This document shows, in pieces, positions 26,919-35,612 of a stretch of 64,000 nt of DNA. The notes under the pieces were generated by a model that had not been told where the DNA came from, searched no databases, and saw only the letters and a list, made by a program, of their open reading frames with translations. The stretch's first letter is position 1; every line of letters begins with the position of its first letter. This stretch comes from an uncultured Bradyrhizobium sp. (GTDB lineage: Bacteria; Pseudomonadota; Alphaproteobacteria; Rhizobiales; Xanthobacteraceae), in contig NZ_CANSMR010000001.1 in the NCBI RefSeq assembly GCF_947648125.1, forward strand, positions 62,001 to 126,000, given 5' to 3'. Made by a program: the position numbers and the translations under genes.

Positions 26919-27323
26919 ATGTCGAAGCCGCTTCCACAACCCAATGCCGTCACGCAGCGCTTCTGGTCGGGCTGCAGGGATGGACATTTCGAATTCCAGA
27001 GCTGCGGCAAGTGCGGCCACCATCAGTTTCCGCCGCGGCTCACATGCACCGCATGTCACGCCGCGGAGCTGGACTGGCGCCGGTCCAGCCGGCGAGGGGC
27101 CGTCTATTCCTTCACGGTCGTGCACCGGGCACCGCTCGACTCGTTCAAGGCCGATGTGCCGTACGTCATCGCCATCGTCGCGTTGGAAGAGGGCGTGCGC
27201 GCGATGATGAACGTCCGCGGGACTGACCCCGCGAGCGTCTCGATCGGGATGCCGGTCGAGATCTTCTTCGAACCCACGGACGGAGGCGAGTATCCGCTGC
27301 CCCAGGCGAGGCGGAGGGGCTGA
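26919..27323 (+). CDS. DUF35 OB-fold/zinc-ribbon protein, partner of the thiolase-like protein
   Basis: A 134-aa protein with a zinc ribbon made of CGKC (about 29-32) and CTAC (about 43-46), then an OB-fold ending near FFEPTDGGEYPLP. DUF35 proteins associate with SCP2-type thiolases, and in steroid catabolism with MaoC hydratases (ChsH2) and the aldolase Ltp2. It sits 3 bp after the thiolase-like gene and 3 bp before a hot-dog protein, the gene order expected for such a complex. Confidence 0.82.
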   Translation: MSKPLPQPNAVTQRFWSGCRDGHFEFQSCGKCGHHQFPPRLTCTACHAAELDWRRSSRRGAVYSFTVVHRAPLDSFKADVPYVIAIVALEEGVRAMMNVRGTDPASVSIGMPVEIFFEPTDGGEYPLPQARRRG

Positions 27324-27326
27324 CGG

Positions 27327-27710
27327 ATGTTTCTGTTCGAGACCTTCGAGCCGGGCAAGACGATCGGCAGCAGGACGCTGACGTTGAGCGCCGAGCTTCT
27401 GCAGCGATGGCTGACGCTGTTTCCGGACGACCACGATGGCGAGCGCATGCCTCCCGGCATGACCGCGGCGGTCTATAGCCGCGCCTATTCCGACATCCTC
27501 CAGCCGCGGCCGCCCGGCAACGTGCACGGTCAGCAGCTTTTCACGATCGCGAAGCTGCCCGTGGTCGGCGATACCCTGGTCACGGAGCTGCGTTGTGAGG
27601 GCAAGGAATTGAAGGGCGAGCGCCGCTGGGTCCGGTTCGCTTCCGAGACCCGACGGCAGGACGGCACGCTGATGTTCTCCGGGCTGATGACCACGCTATG
27701 GGCGAAGTGA
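27327..27710 (+). CDS. Hot-dog fold protein (MaoC-like, without catalytic dyad)
   Basis: A 127-aa protein resembling one half of a MaoC-type hydratase (MPPGMTAAVYSRAYSDIL, then VGDTLVTELRC and a basic strand KGERRWVRFASE). It lacks the Asp-x4-His dyad of active hydratases. The next gene is a MaoC protein with an intact dyad, so the two may form a heterodimer, as ChsH1 and ChsH2 do. Assignment rests on pattern and context. Confidence 0.65.
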   Translation: MFLFETFEPGKTIGSRTLTLSAELLQRWLTLFPDDHDGERMPPGMTAAVYSRAYSDILQPRPPGNVHGQQLFTIAKLPVVGDTLVTELRCEGKELKGERRWVRFASETRRQDGTLMFSGLMTTLWAK

Positions 27711-27712
27711 TC

Positions 27713-28096
27713 ATGTCCGGTTTCGATCGCACCGAGCTCGTCAGGGTCAGCAAGACCATCGATCGTCCAGCCATTCGGCTTTACGCAGAGATCACCGACG
27801 ATTTCAACCCGATCCATGTCGATCCGGATTTTGCGGCGACGACGCCGATGCGGGGCATCATCGCGCACGGGATGTTGTCGCTCAATCTGATCTGGCAGTC
27901 GCTGCGGGCGACCTATGGTCCGGGCGCGGCGCAAGGCGCCCGGCTCGAGGTGCGCTTCGTTCGCCCGGTGCGGGAGAACGATACCGTCTCGGCCGGCGGC
28001 CGGATCAAGGATGCCGGCGGCAGGCTCTACGACGTCGTGGTCGAAAATCAGAACGGCGAACCGGTGATCACCGGAACGCTCACATTGGGAGCCTGA
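27713..28096 (+). CDS. MaoC family dehydratase
   Basis: A 127-aa hot-dog hydratase. The catalytic dyad is Asp30 and His35 in DDFNPIHVD, followed by RGIIAHGMLSLNL, the (R)-hydratase signature. The start at ATG 27713 lies 3 bp after the previous stop; an ATG at 27698 would overlap it. It would hydrate an enoyl-CoA made by the dehydrogenase at 23807 before carbon-carbon cleavage by the thiolase-like protein. Confidence 0.83.
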   Translation: MSGFDRTELVRVSKTIDRPAIRLYAEITDDFNPIHVDPDFAATTPMRGIIAHGMLSLNLIWQSLRATYGPGAAQGARLEVRFVRPVRENDTVSAGGRIKDAGGRLYDVVVENQNGEPVITGTLTLGA

Positions 28097-28158
28097 GGCG
28101 CTGACCTGTTCATTGAAGGGGACAGCAAGTCCCCGTGAACGTTGTTGGGAGGAATGAA

Positions 28159-29391
28159 ATGATGATCGATGCATCGCGGCTGACGAAGGTCTGTGCCCTG
28201 GCGGTCCTGACCGGTTTCATGTCGATTGCGCCAGGCTTCGCCAAGGACGTGAAGATCGGGGTGCTGATGCCTCGCACGGGACGCTACGCCGAAAGCGGTC
28301 TGAGCGTTATGCGCGGCATCGAGATGGTGGTGAAGGACGCCAATGCCGCCGGCGGCATCAAGAGCCTGGGCGGCGGCAAGATCGACCTCGTCGTCGCCGA
28401 CAACGGCTCCGATCCGACCAAGACCTCGCTCGAGGCGCGCCGGCTGATGTCGGAAGAAAAGGTGTCCTTCGTCCTGGGGCCCTATTCGACGCCCGAGGCG
28501 CAGGCCTTCATGCCGGTGGCGGACCGCTACCAGGTCGGCGGCGTCGGGCTGCAGACCACGCTGATCCCGACCACGCCGTATTTTTCGACCATTTCGATCA
28601 GCGCGGAAGGCTTCGGCAAGGCCTACGCCGACATGGTGCAGTGGCTGACATCGAAGGGCGCGAAGATCGGCACTGTCGCCATCACCTATGCCAACAACGA
28701 CTACGGTCAGGTCGTGTCCAAGACGGCCGCCGCGGCGCTGACCGCGCAGGGCGTCAAGGTTCTGGAATCTATCCCTGTCGAGCCGTCCGTCAAGGACATG
28801 ACGCCGATCGTGCTGCGGGTGAAGAGCCTGGCCCCGGACGCGGTGATCTCCGTGGTCTACTTCCAGGACGGCATGCTCCTGCACAAGGCCCGCTTCAACC
28901 TCGGCTATGCCGATCCGACCTGGCTCGGCGGCTCTGCCGGCTTCAGCGATGACAAGCTGTGGGAGACGCTGGGAGCCGAGGTCGCCGAGAAGACGCTCAC
29001 GGATTCCTTCGGGCTCGCCTTCTATTCCGAGGACGGCAAGCTGCCGGGCCTGAAGGACGCGCTGGAGAAGGGCAAGGCGGCCTATCCCGACAAGACGCTC
29101 GACCAGAGCTTCATGTTCGGCGTCCAGGCCGCTCGCATGATGGTGCGGGCGCTCGAGGATGCCGGCAGCGACGATCCAGTCAAGGTCAACGCCGCCTTTC
29201 GCGGACTGAAGTTCAAGGCCGGCGATCCGGCGATCGTGCTTCCGATCATCCCCGGCGACATGCGCTACAACGAGGACGGCACGTTGGCGGGAACGAGCCC
29301 GATCTTCATCCAGTGGAAGGGCGGCAGGAAATACATCGTCTATCCGGAGTCGGTCGCGTCCACCACGGCGGTGATGCATGGCCGCAAGTAG
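28159..29391 (+). CDS. Importer C: periplasmic substrate-binding protein (HAAT type)
   Basis: A 410-aa binding protein with a Sec signal peptide cleaved near GFA28, then VKIGVLMPRTGRYAESG. GGGAGG at 28147-28152 lies 6 bp ahead of ATG 28159 and fixes the start. It contains DNGSDPTKTSLEARRLMSEE and VKDMTPIVLRVKSL, typical of the family. Unlike importers A and B, its gene is followed by the ATPases first (order binding protein, G, F, H, M). Confidence 0.9.
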   Translation: MMIDASRLTKVCALAVLTGFMSIAPGFAKDVKIGVLMPRTGRYAESGLSVMRGIEMVVKDANAAGGIKSLGGGKIDLVVADNGSDPTKTSLEARRLMSEEKVSFVLGPYSTPEAQAFMPVADRYQVGGVGLQTTLIPTTPYFSTISISAEGFGKAYADMVQWLTSKGAKIGTVAITYANNDYGQVVSKTAAAALTAQGVKVLESIPVEPSVKDMTPIVLRVKSLAPDAVISVVYFQDGMLLHKARFNLGYADPTWLGGSAGFSDDKLWETLGAEVAEKTLTDSFGLAFYSEDGKLPGLKDALEKGKAAYPDKTLDQSFMFGVQAARMMVRALEDAGSDDPVKVNAAFRGLKFKAGDPAIVLPIIPGDMRYNEDGTLAGTSPIFIQWKGGRKYIVYPESVASTTAVMHGRK

Positions 29392-29445
29392 GACGATGGA
29401 TCGCAGGCTCGAGGGCCGCAGCACGTCGCGAAGGCTGGCTGCTTC

Positions 29446-30204
29446 ATGAGCGAGATCGCCGCTTCATCGGATGGCGGTGGAGAGATCATGCTCTCCGCCC
29501 GCGATGTCTCCGTCCAGTTCGGCGGCCTCAGGGCCGTCGACAAGGTCTCGCTTGATGTGATGCGCGGCGAGATCGTCGGCCTGATCGGGCCCAACGGTGC
29601 CGGGAAGACGACCTTCTTTCAGGCGGTCTCCGGCTTCGTCAAGACCACGAGCGGCGAAGTGCGGTTTTGCGGCGAGCGGATCGACGGGGTGGCGCCGGAG
29701 CGGATCTGCCGCCTTGGGCTGACACGCACCTTCCAGATCGTGGAAGTCTTTCCAAGTCTCACGGTGCGCGAGACGCTGACGGCGGCGGCGCTGGTTCGGC
29801 TGCCGCTCGCCGAAGCGCGGAGGATCGCGGTCTCGACGGCTGAGCTCGTGCGTCTCGGCGGCAAGCTCGATCTGACCTGTCGCCAACTGACATTGCCTGA
29901 CCAGAAGGCGCTCGAGATCGGCAAGGCCATGGCGACCCAGCCGCGGATGATCCTGCTGGACGAGGTGATGGCGGGCTTGCGTCCGTCGGAGACGGACGAA
30001 GTGGTGCGGCTGATCCGCGATCTGCGCGACCGCGGCATCACCTTCCTGGTCGTCGAGCACAACATGGACGTGATCATGGGCTTGAGCGACCGGATCGCGG
30101 TGATGGGCACCGGCCGCAAGATCGTCGAGGGGCGCCCCGACGACGTGGTGCGCGATCCCAAGGTGATCGAAATCTATCTTGGCGCGGAGTTTGAGCTTGC
30201 TTGA
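29446..30204 (+). CDS. Importer C: ATP-binding protein (LivG type)
   Basis: A 252-aa ABC ATPase with Walker A GPNGAGKTT, a diverged signature LTLPDQKALEIGKAM, Walker B ILLDEVMAGLRP and VVEHNMD. The ATG at 29446 is 54 bp after the binding-protein stop. It overlaps the LivF start region. Confidence 0.89.
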   Translation: MSEIAASSDGGGEIMLSARDVSVQFGGLRAVDKVSLDVMRGEIVGLIGPNGAGKTTFFQAVSGFVKTTSGEVRFCGERIDGVAPERICRLGLTRTFQIVEVFPSLTVRETLTAAALVRLPLAEARRIAVSTAELVRLGGKLDLTCRQLTLPDQKALEIGKAMATQPRMILLDEVMAGLRPSETDEVVRLIRDLRDRGITFLVVEHNMDVIMGLSDRIAVMGTGRKIVEGRPDDVVRDPKVIEIYLGAEFELA

Positions 30205-30904
30205 GGTTTCGGGCCTCGTCTCGGGCTATGGCCGGATCAGCATCCTGCGCGACGTCGAGCTGCGCGTCGAGCCGGGCGAGCTCGTCGCGCTGGTCGGCGT
30301 CAACGGCGCCGGCAAGACGACGTTGATGAAGACCATTGCGGGTCTCGTTCCCGCGAGCGCCGGACGGATCACATTCGAGGGATCCGACCTGACCGGACGA
30401 GGCGCGGAGCGTGCCGTGGACGCCGGCATCGTGCTGGTGCCGGAGGGGCGGATGGTGTTCCCACGTATGACGGTGTGGGAGAACCTGATGCTGGGCGGCG
30501 TTCACCCACGACCGCGACCGCATCGCGAGGCCATGCTGAAGCGGGTCTTCGATCTGTTTCCGCGGCTTGCCGAACGGCGCGACCAGAAGGCGGCGACCAT
30601 GTCGGGCGGCGAACAGCAGATGCTCGCGATCGGCCGCGGCCTGATGGCGCAGCCGAGGCTTCTCATTCTCGACGAGCCGTCGCTCGGGCTGTCGCCATTG
30701 ATGGTGCAGGAGACCTACGGCGCGCTGCGCCGGCTCAATGCGGAGGGGCTCACCATCCTGCTCGCCGAGCAGAACGTGAAGCTGTCGCTGGCGGTGTCGG
30801 GCCGCGGCTATGTGATGGAAAACGGCAGGATCGTGCTGACGGGCGCGTCGGGCGAGCTCGCCCACGATCCAGCCACGCGGAAAGCCTATCTCGGGCGGTT
30901 GTGA
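30197..30904 (+). CDS. Importer C: ATP-binding protein (LivF type)
   Basis: A 235-aa ABC ATPase with Walker A GVNGAGKTT, canonical signature MSGGEQQML, Walker B LLILDEPSLGLSP and LLAEQNVK. No ATG is available. TTG 30197 follows GGAG at 30186-30189 with 7-bp spacing and gives MLEVSGLVSGYG; TTG 30191 and 30179 are alternatives. All overlap the LivG stop, so translation is coupled. Confidence 0.85.
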   Translation: MLEVSGLVSGYGRISILRDVELRVEPGELVALVGVNGAGKTTLMKTIAGLVPASAGRITFEGSDLTGRGAERAVDAGIVLVPEGRMVFPRMTVWENLMLGGVHPRPRPHREAMLKRVFDLFPRLAERRDQKAATMSGGEQQMLAIGRGLMAQPRLLILDEPSLGLSPLMVQETYGALRRLNAEGLTILLAEQNVKLSLAVSGRGYVMENGRIVLTGASGELAHDPATRKAYLGRL

Positions 30905-30911
30905 GGATCGG

Positions 30912-31778
30912 ATGTCGGGCGAGGTGCTGCTGCAGGCGACGGTGCAGGGATTGCAGATGGGGGCGATCTACGCGCTGATCGCGTTGTCGATGACCCTGAT
31001 ATTCAGCGTGGGCGGGCTGCTGAACTTCGCCCATGGCGACTTCATGGCGCTCGCGATGTACGGCGCGATGGCACTCTACCAGGCCTTCAGGATGGACGCC
31101 TATGCCGCCGCCCCGCTGATGTTCTTCCTCTTCCTCCTGCTGGGCTTCGTGCTGTTCCGGCACCTGGTGCAGCCGGTGCTTGCGGCCGGCGTGCTCGCCG
31201 GCGCGCAGCTCACCCTTGGTCTGGTCTTCATCCAGGAGAACCTGCTGCTTCTGCTGTTCGGCGGCGACTACATCAATGTCCCGACCGTGCTGTCGAACCG
31301 GAATCTGGGCGTTCCGCCGCTCGTCATGCCATGGCCGCTGCTGGTCGGCTCGGTGCTCGCCGCGGTATTGACTGCGGTGCTCTATGTCGTGCTGATGCGG
31401 ACGGATTTCGGCCGCCAGGTGCGCGCCATCACGCAGAACCGCGATGCCGCGGCGCTAATGGGCATCCGCGTCGGACGAATCCAGGCGCTCGCCTTCGGCA
31501 TCGGCATCGGCCTGCTCGGGCTGACCGGGCCGATGATCGTCGCACAATTCACGCTGACGCCGGCCATGGGCCTCGACTTCACGCTGATCGCACTGATCGT
31601 CATGGTGACCGGCGGGCTTGGAAACTTCACCGGCTCGATGGTCGCGGGCGTGATCATCGGCGTGTCCGAGAGCCTCGCCAGCCTGCTCTATGGCGGCACG
31701 GTCGGCGCGATGATTCCTTACGCGATCCTGCTGCTGGTGCTGTTGTTCCGGCCGCACGGCCTGATGGGAGAGCATTGA
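30912..31778 (+). CDS. Importer C: permease (LivH type)
   Basis: A 288-aa membrane protein with the LivH marks GLQMGAIYALIALSMTL and LNFAHGDFMALAMYG at the N-terminus and TGGLGNFTGSMVAGVIIG near the C-terminus, ending in FRPHGLMGEH. The stop and the LivM start overlap as TGATG. Confidence 0.9.
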   Translation: MSGEVLLQATVQGLQMGAIYALIALSMTLIFSVGGLLNFAHGDFMALAMYGAMALYQAFRMDAYAAAPLMFFLFLLLGFVLFRHLVQPVLAAGVLAGAQLTLGLVFIQENLLLLLFGGDYINVPTVLSNRNLGVPPLVMPWPLLVGSVLAAVLTAVLYVVLMRTDFGRQVRAITQNRDAAALMGIRVGRIQALAFGIGIGLLGLTGPMIVAQFTLTPAMGLDFTLIALIVMVTGGLGNFTGSMVAGVIIGVSESLASLLYGGTVGAMIPYAILLLVLLFRPHGLMGEH

Positions 31779-32776
31779 TGCGCGACACGTCTCCCCTGGC
31801 GCCCGCAGTCGGGCCATGGCTGATCTTTCTCGCGGTGGTGCTGGCGCCGCTGGCGATGTCGTCGGGATGGATCAACATCGCTATCCTGACACTGCTGTTC
31901 ATCTATCTCTGCGTCGCCTGGAACATCGTCGGCGGCATCGCCGGCCAGTTCTGCATCGGCCACAGCCTGTTCCTGGCGGCGGGCGCCTATACGTCGACGC
32001 TGCTCTCGACCCAGTTCGGGATCACGCCATGGCTCGGGATGTTCGCGGGTGCTGCTCTTGCGACCGTGATCGGAATATTCATCGCCTGGCTGTCCTTTCG
32101 CTACGAGCTGCCGCCGCTCTCGTTCGCGCTGGTGACCATTGCGCTGGCGATGCTCGGCTATCTCGCGATCTCCTCGATCGACCTTCTCGGTGCGAGCCGG
32201 GGGCTGACATTGCCGGTGCGCGGCACGCCGGCGATGTATCAGTTCAGGTCGGATGTCACCTATTACGTGGTGATCCTGCTGCACGTCGTCGCCGCGGTTG
32301 CGCTCTCGATGTGGCTGTATCACACCAAGATCGGCCTCTATCTGCGGGCCGTGCGCGACAATGAGCGCGCCGCGCATGCGATCGGCGTGCCGGTTCTCAG
32401 GTACAAGATGCTGGCGATGGGGATCAGCGCGGCGCTGACTGCGCTCGGCGGGACCTTCTATGCGCAGTATCTGCAATATGTCGAGCCGCACACCTTCGCG
32501 AGCATCAACATCGTGATCCAGATCGTCCTGCTGACCGTGGTCGGCGGAACCGGGACCGTATGGGGACCGGTCGTCGGTCCGATGCTGCTGGTTCCGGCCG
32601 GCGAATGGCTGCGCCATTCGCTCGGCGGGTCGCTTCCGGGGGTCCATCTGCTGGTCTACGGGATGCTGCTCGTGATCGTCATCCGCTTTGCGCCTGACGG
32701 CCTCGTCGGTGCGCTCGAGCGCGCGCGGCAGGCCTGGCGCTTCCGCCGCGGTGTAAAGGAAGTTGCAACGCAATGA
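31778..32776 (+). CDS. Importer C: permease (LivM type)
   Basis: A 332-aa membrane protein with WNIVGGIAGQFCIGHSLFL near residue 45, AVRDNERAAHAIGVPV in the conserved cytoplasmic loop and VGGTGTVWGPVVGPMLLV. It overlaps the NDP-forming synthetase gene by ATGA, linking import directly to CoA activation. Confidence 0.9.
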   Translation: MRDTSPLAPAVGPWLIFLAVVLAPLAMSSGWINIAILTLLFIYLCVAWNIVGGIAGQFCIGHSLFLAAGAYTSTLLSTQFGITPWLGMFAGAALATVIGIFIAWLSFRYELPPLSFALVTIALAMLGYLAISSIDLLGASRGLTLPVRGTPAMYQFRSDVTYYVVILLHVVAAVALSMWLYHTKIGLYLRAVRDNERAAHAIGVPVLRYKMLAMGISAALTALGGTFYAQYLQYVEPHTFASINIVIQIVLLTVVGGTGTVWGPVVGPMLLVPAGEWLRHSLGGSLPGVHLLVYGMLLVIVIRFAPDGLVGALERARQAWRFRRGVKEVATQ

Positions 32777-34863
32777 CTAGCGCGCGCGAAAAGATTGCCC
32801 GGCTGATGGCGGCGAAGCGTGTCGCGGTGGTCGGGGCATCGAGCGACCCGACCAAGCTGACCGGTCGCCCGATCGCCTACATGCTGCAGCGCGGCTTCAA
32901 GGGCGAGATCATTCCGATCAATCCCTCCCGCGAGGAAATCCAGGGCCTGCGCGCCTATCCATCGCTTGCGCCCGTCGACCGGCCGGTCGATCTCGCGCTG
33001 ATCGGCACGGCGGCAGCGCAGGTCGAGCCCGTTATCATCGAGGGGGTGGCTGCAGGCGTCAGATCTTTCGTCGTCCTCAGCTCCGGCTTCTCGGAGCACG
33101 ACGCCGAAGGCGCAAGGCTGCAGGCGCGACTGACCGACCTCGCGCGCCGGCATGACGTTGCAATCGTCGGGCCGAATTGTCTCGGCGTGATCAACGCCGA
33201 GACCGGACTGATCGCCTCGTTCACGACGGCGATGGAGGAGAACACGCTCACCCCGGGCGGGTTCGGCTTCGCGAGCCAGAGCGGTGCGCTCGGCGCCTAC
33301 TGGCTCGATCTGGTGCTGCAGGCCGGGCTCGGCGTCAGCCAATGGATCTCGACCGGCAATGAATGCGATGTCGACATTGCGGCGAGCATCGGCATGCTGG
33401 TCGACGATCCCCTGACAAGAGTGATCGGCGCCTATGTGGAGGACGTCAAGGACGGCCGGGCGTTCCGCGCAGCGTTGCGCGACGCCGCGCGCGCCAACAA
33501 GCCGGTCTTCGTGATCAAGGCCGGCCGGTCGTCGGCGGGCGCCGCCGCTGCGGCTTCACACACGGGCGCGATGGCCGGCGAGGATCGGGTCTACCAAGCG
33601 TGCTTCGACCAGTACGGCGCGGTTCGTGTCGCATCCGTGACCGAGATGATCGATGCGGCCAAGCTCGTGCTGCACGACGCGGTGCCGGCCGATGGCAGGA
33701 TCGGCGTTCTGTCCGTGTCCGGCGGCGCGGGCGTGTTGCTGGCGGATGCCATCGAGAGCGCCGGTCTCGGCTTCCCCGCCTTCACGCCGCAAACGGCCGA
33801 AGCGCTGTCGAAGACCTTGCCGGGCTATTCCAAGCCGCACAATCCCGTCGATCTCACGGCCAACGTTCTCGCTAATACCGAGATGTTCCGGAAGACGCTG
33901 TCCGTCGTCAGCGCCGCTCCCGAGCTCGATGCGTGCATCCTGTTCATCGGGCTGATGCATTCGATTTCGGATGTTCTGACCGGGTCGATTCTCGCTGCCC
34001 GCGCCGCGAGCGGCCGTCCCTTCATCGTAGTCTGGATCGGCGCGCGTCCCGAGATTGTCGCGAAACTCGATGCCGCCCGGATTCCCGTCTATGCCGACAT
34101 TCCGCAGGCAATTGCGGCGCTGGCGCACGCATGTCGCGCGCGGACGCGTCGGGCTCGCGCCGTGCTCGCGGGTGACGCACCCGAAGGCGCGCGGTCCGTA
34201 TCTCGATCCAGCACCCTGACCGAGTGGCAGAGCAAGGCGAGACTGCGCGAGATTGGCGGCGTCGAGCTGCCCGCGGGCGTGATGGTGCGCACCGATCACG
34301 ATGTGGCCGCCGCCATCGCGGGGCTGCAGGGGCCGTTCGCAGCCAAGCTGCAGTCTCCGGCGATGCCGCACAAGAGCGAGCACGGCGGCGTCATGCTGGG
34401 CCTCGCGGATGCGCCCGCAGTGACGGACGCCTTTCGGGTCTTGCAGCGGCGGGGCCGGGACGCCGGGGTCGATTGCGAAGGCGTGCTGATCGAGCAGATG
34501 GTCGGCTTCGACATCGAGCTGATCGTCGGATTCCGACGCGACCCGGTGTTCGGGCCGATGCTGATGGTGGGACGCGGGGGCGTGGAAGTCGAGCTCGATC
34601 CGGACGTCGCCATCGGGCTGTTGCCGCTGTCGGCGCAGGAGATCGAGGCCCTGCTGCGGTCGCTGCGGAGCGCCAGGCTGTTCGGCGGCTTTCGCGGCCG
34701 GCAACCCGTCGATGTCGGCGTGATCGCGCAAGGACTGGCGAACATCGCAGCACGCTTCCTTGCCGATCCGAAACTCGACGAGATCGAGATCAACCCTCTG
34801 GTCGCTCGGGGATCGAACGTTGTTGCTCTCGATGCGCTGATGAAGATCGCAAGCCCAGGATAG
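32773..34863 (+). CDS. Acyl-CoA synthetase, NDP-forming (acetate-CoA ligase ADP-forming family)
   Basis: A 696-aa single-chain enzyme with fused alpha and beta parts. The N-terminus is a CoA-binding Rossmann domain (VAVVGASSDPTKLTGRP, about 17-33; NPSREEIQGLRAYPSL). Next are succinyl-CoA-ligase-like domains with SHTGAMAGED; His263 corresponds in position to the phosphorylated His of archaeal ADP-forming acetyl-CoA synthetases. The C-terminal third is an ATP-grasp domain (LQSPAMPHKSEHGGV). It activates or releases an acid with ATP/ADP instead of AMP. This is the likely entry step for the importer C ligand. Confidence 0.86.
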   Translation: MTSAREKIARLMAAKRVAVVGASSDPTKLTGRPIAYMLQRGFKGEIIPINPSREEIQGLRAYPSLAPVDRPVDLALIGTAAAQVEPVIIEGVAAGVRSFVVLSSGFSEHDAEGARLQARLTDLARRHDVAIVGPNCLGVINAETGLIASFTTAMEENTLTPGGFGFASQSGALGAYWLDLVLQAGLGVSQWISTGNECDVDIAASIGMLVDDPLTRVIGAYVEDVKDGRAFRAALRDAARANKPVFVIKAGRSSAGAAAAASHTGAMAGEDRVYQACFDQYGAVRVASVTEMIDAAKLVLHDAVPADGRIGVLSVSGGAGVLLADAIESAGLGFPAFTPQTAEALSKTLPGYSKPHNPVDLTANVLANTEMFRKTLSVVSAAPELDACILFIGLMHSISDVLTGSILAARAASGRPFIVVWIGARPEIVAKLDAARIPVYADIPQAIAALAHACRARTRRARAVLAGDAPEGARSVSRSSTLTEWQSKARLREIGGVELPAGVMVRTDHDVAAAIAGLQGPFAAKLQSPAMPHKSEHGGVMLGLADAPAVTDAFRVLQRRGRDAGVDCEGVLIEQMVGFDIELIVGFRRDPVFGPMLMVGRGGVEVELDPDVAIGLLPLSAQEIEALLRSLRSARLFGGFRGRQPVDVGVIAQGLANIAARFLADPKLDEIEINPLVARGSNVVALDALMKIASPG

Positions 34864-34868
34864 CACAA

Positions 34869-35612
34869 TTGACGACAGTACAATTGATCCGCCGGCAGGA
34901 CCGGGACGGTGTCCGATCGATCCTGATCGACCGCGCAGACAAGGCCAACGCGCTCACGGCGGACATGATGCACGCGCTGGCCGAAGCGATCGGCACGGCT
35001 GCGGATGCCGCGCTTGTGCTGATCGAGGGGAGCGGCGCGCGCGGCTTCTGCGCTGGCGCCGACATCGCCGAATTCCTGCAAGGGGATCAGCTCGAACGGC
35101 AGGAAGAGGGTTTGAAGGCGATCGCCGCCGCTCTCACTGCCTCTCCTCGTCCCGTCGTGACAGCCACACATGGCCGGACGCTGGGGGCAGGGGTGCTGAT
35201 CGCCGCGCTGAGCGATCTGGTGATCGCGGCGGACAATCTTGCCTTCGGCCTTCCCGAGATCCGGTTCAATATGTACCCGGTCATCGTGCATGCGGCGCTC
35301 GAAGAGAAGGTAAGCGGGTCTGTTGCATTCCAGCTTTGTGCCACAGGCCGACTGCTCGACGCGTCGGAAGCACGTAACCTCGGGCTCGTGTCCGACATCG
35401 TGCCCGCGGACGCCTTCGCCGCCGGCGTTGCCGACCGCGTGGCGTTCTATCGTGACCGGGTCGAGGCGCTCGGGATCGGCCGGCGGGCGATGCGCAGTGA
35501 CGGGTCGTCCGACGTCCTGGCGCGGATCGGCCGTCTCGCGCCGCTGATGCACGAAAACTTCAGCCGTCCCGGAGTGCGCGACACCATCGCGCGCTACCTC
35601 AAGTCGCGGTAG
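34869..35612 (+). CDS. Enoyl-CoA hydratase/isomerase family protein
   Basis: A 247-aa crotonase. The start is TTG 34869, 5 bp after the synthetase stop, with AGGA 8 bp upstream; no ATG gives the family N-terminus. It has the first oxyanion segment RGFCAGADIAEF and a second at HGRTLGAGVLIAALSD, and LPEIRFNMYPV, which retains the PEI Glu. It ends with a 14-bp overlap with the convergent IclR gene and is the last gene of the operon that began at 23807. Confidence 0.82.
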   Translation: MTTVQLIRRQDRDGVRSILIDRADKANALTADMMHALAEAIGTAADAALVLIEGSGARGFCAGADIAEFLQGDQLERQEEGLKAIAAALTASPRPVVTATHGRTLGAGVLIAALSDLVIAADNLAFGLPEIRFNMYPVIVHAALEEKVSGSVAFQLCATGRLLDASEARNLGLVSDIVPADAFAAGVADRVAFYRDRVEALGIGRRAMRSDGSSDVLARIGRLAPLMHENFSRPGVRDTIARYLKSR

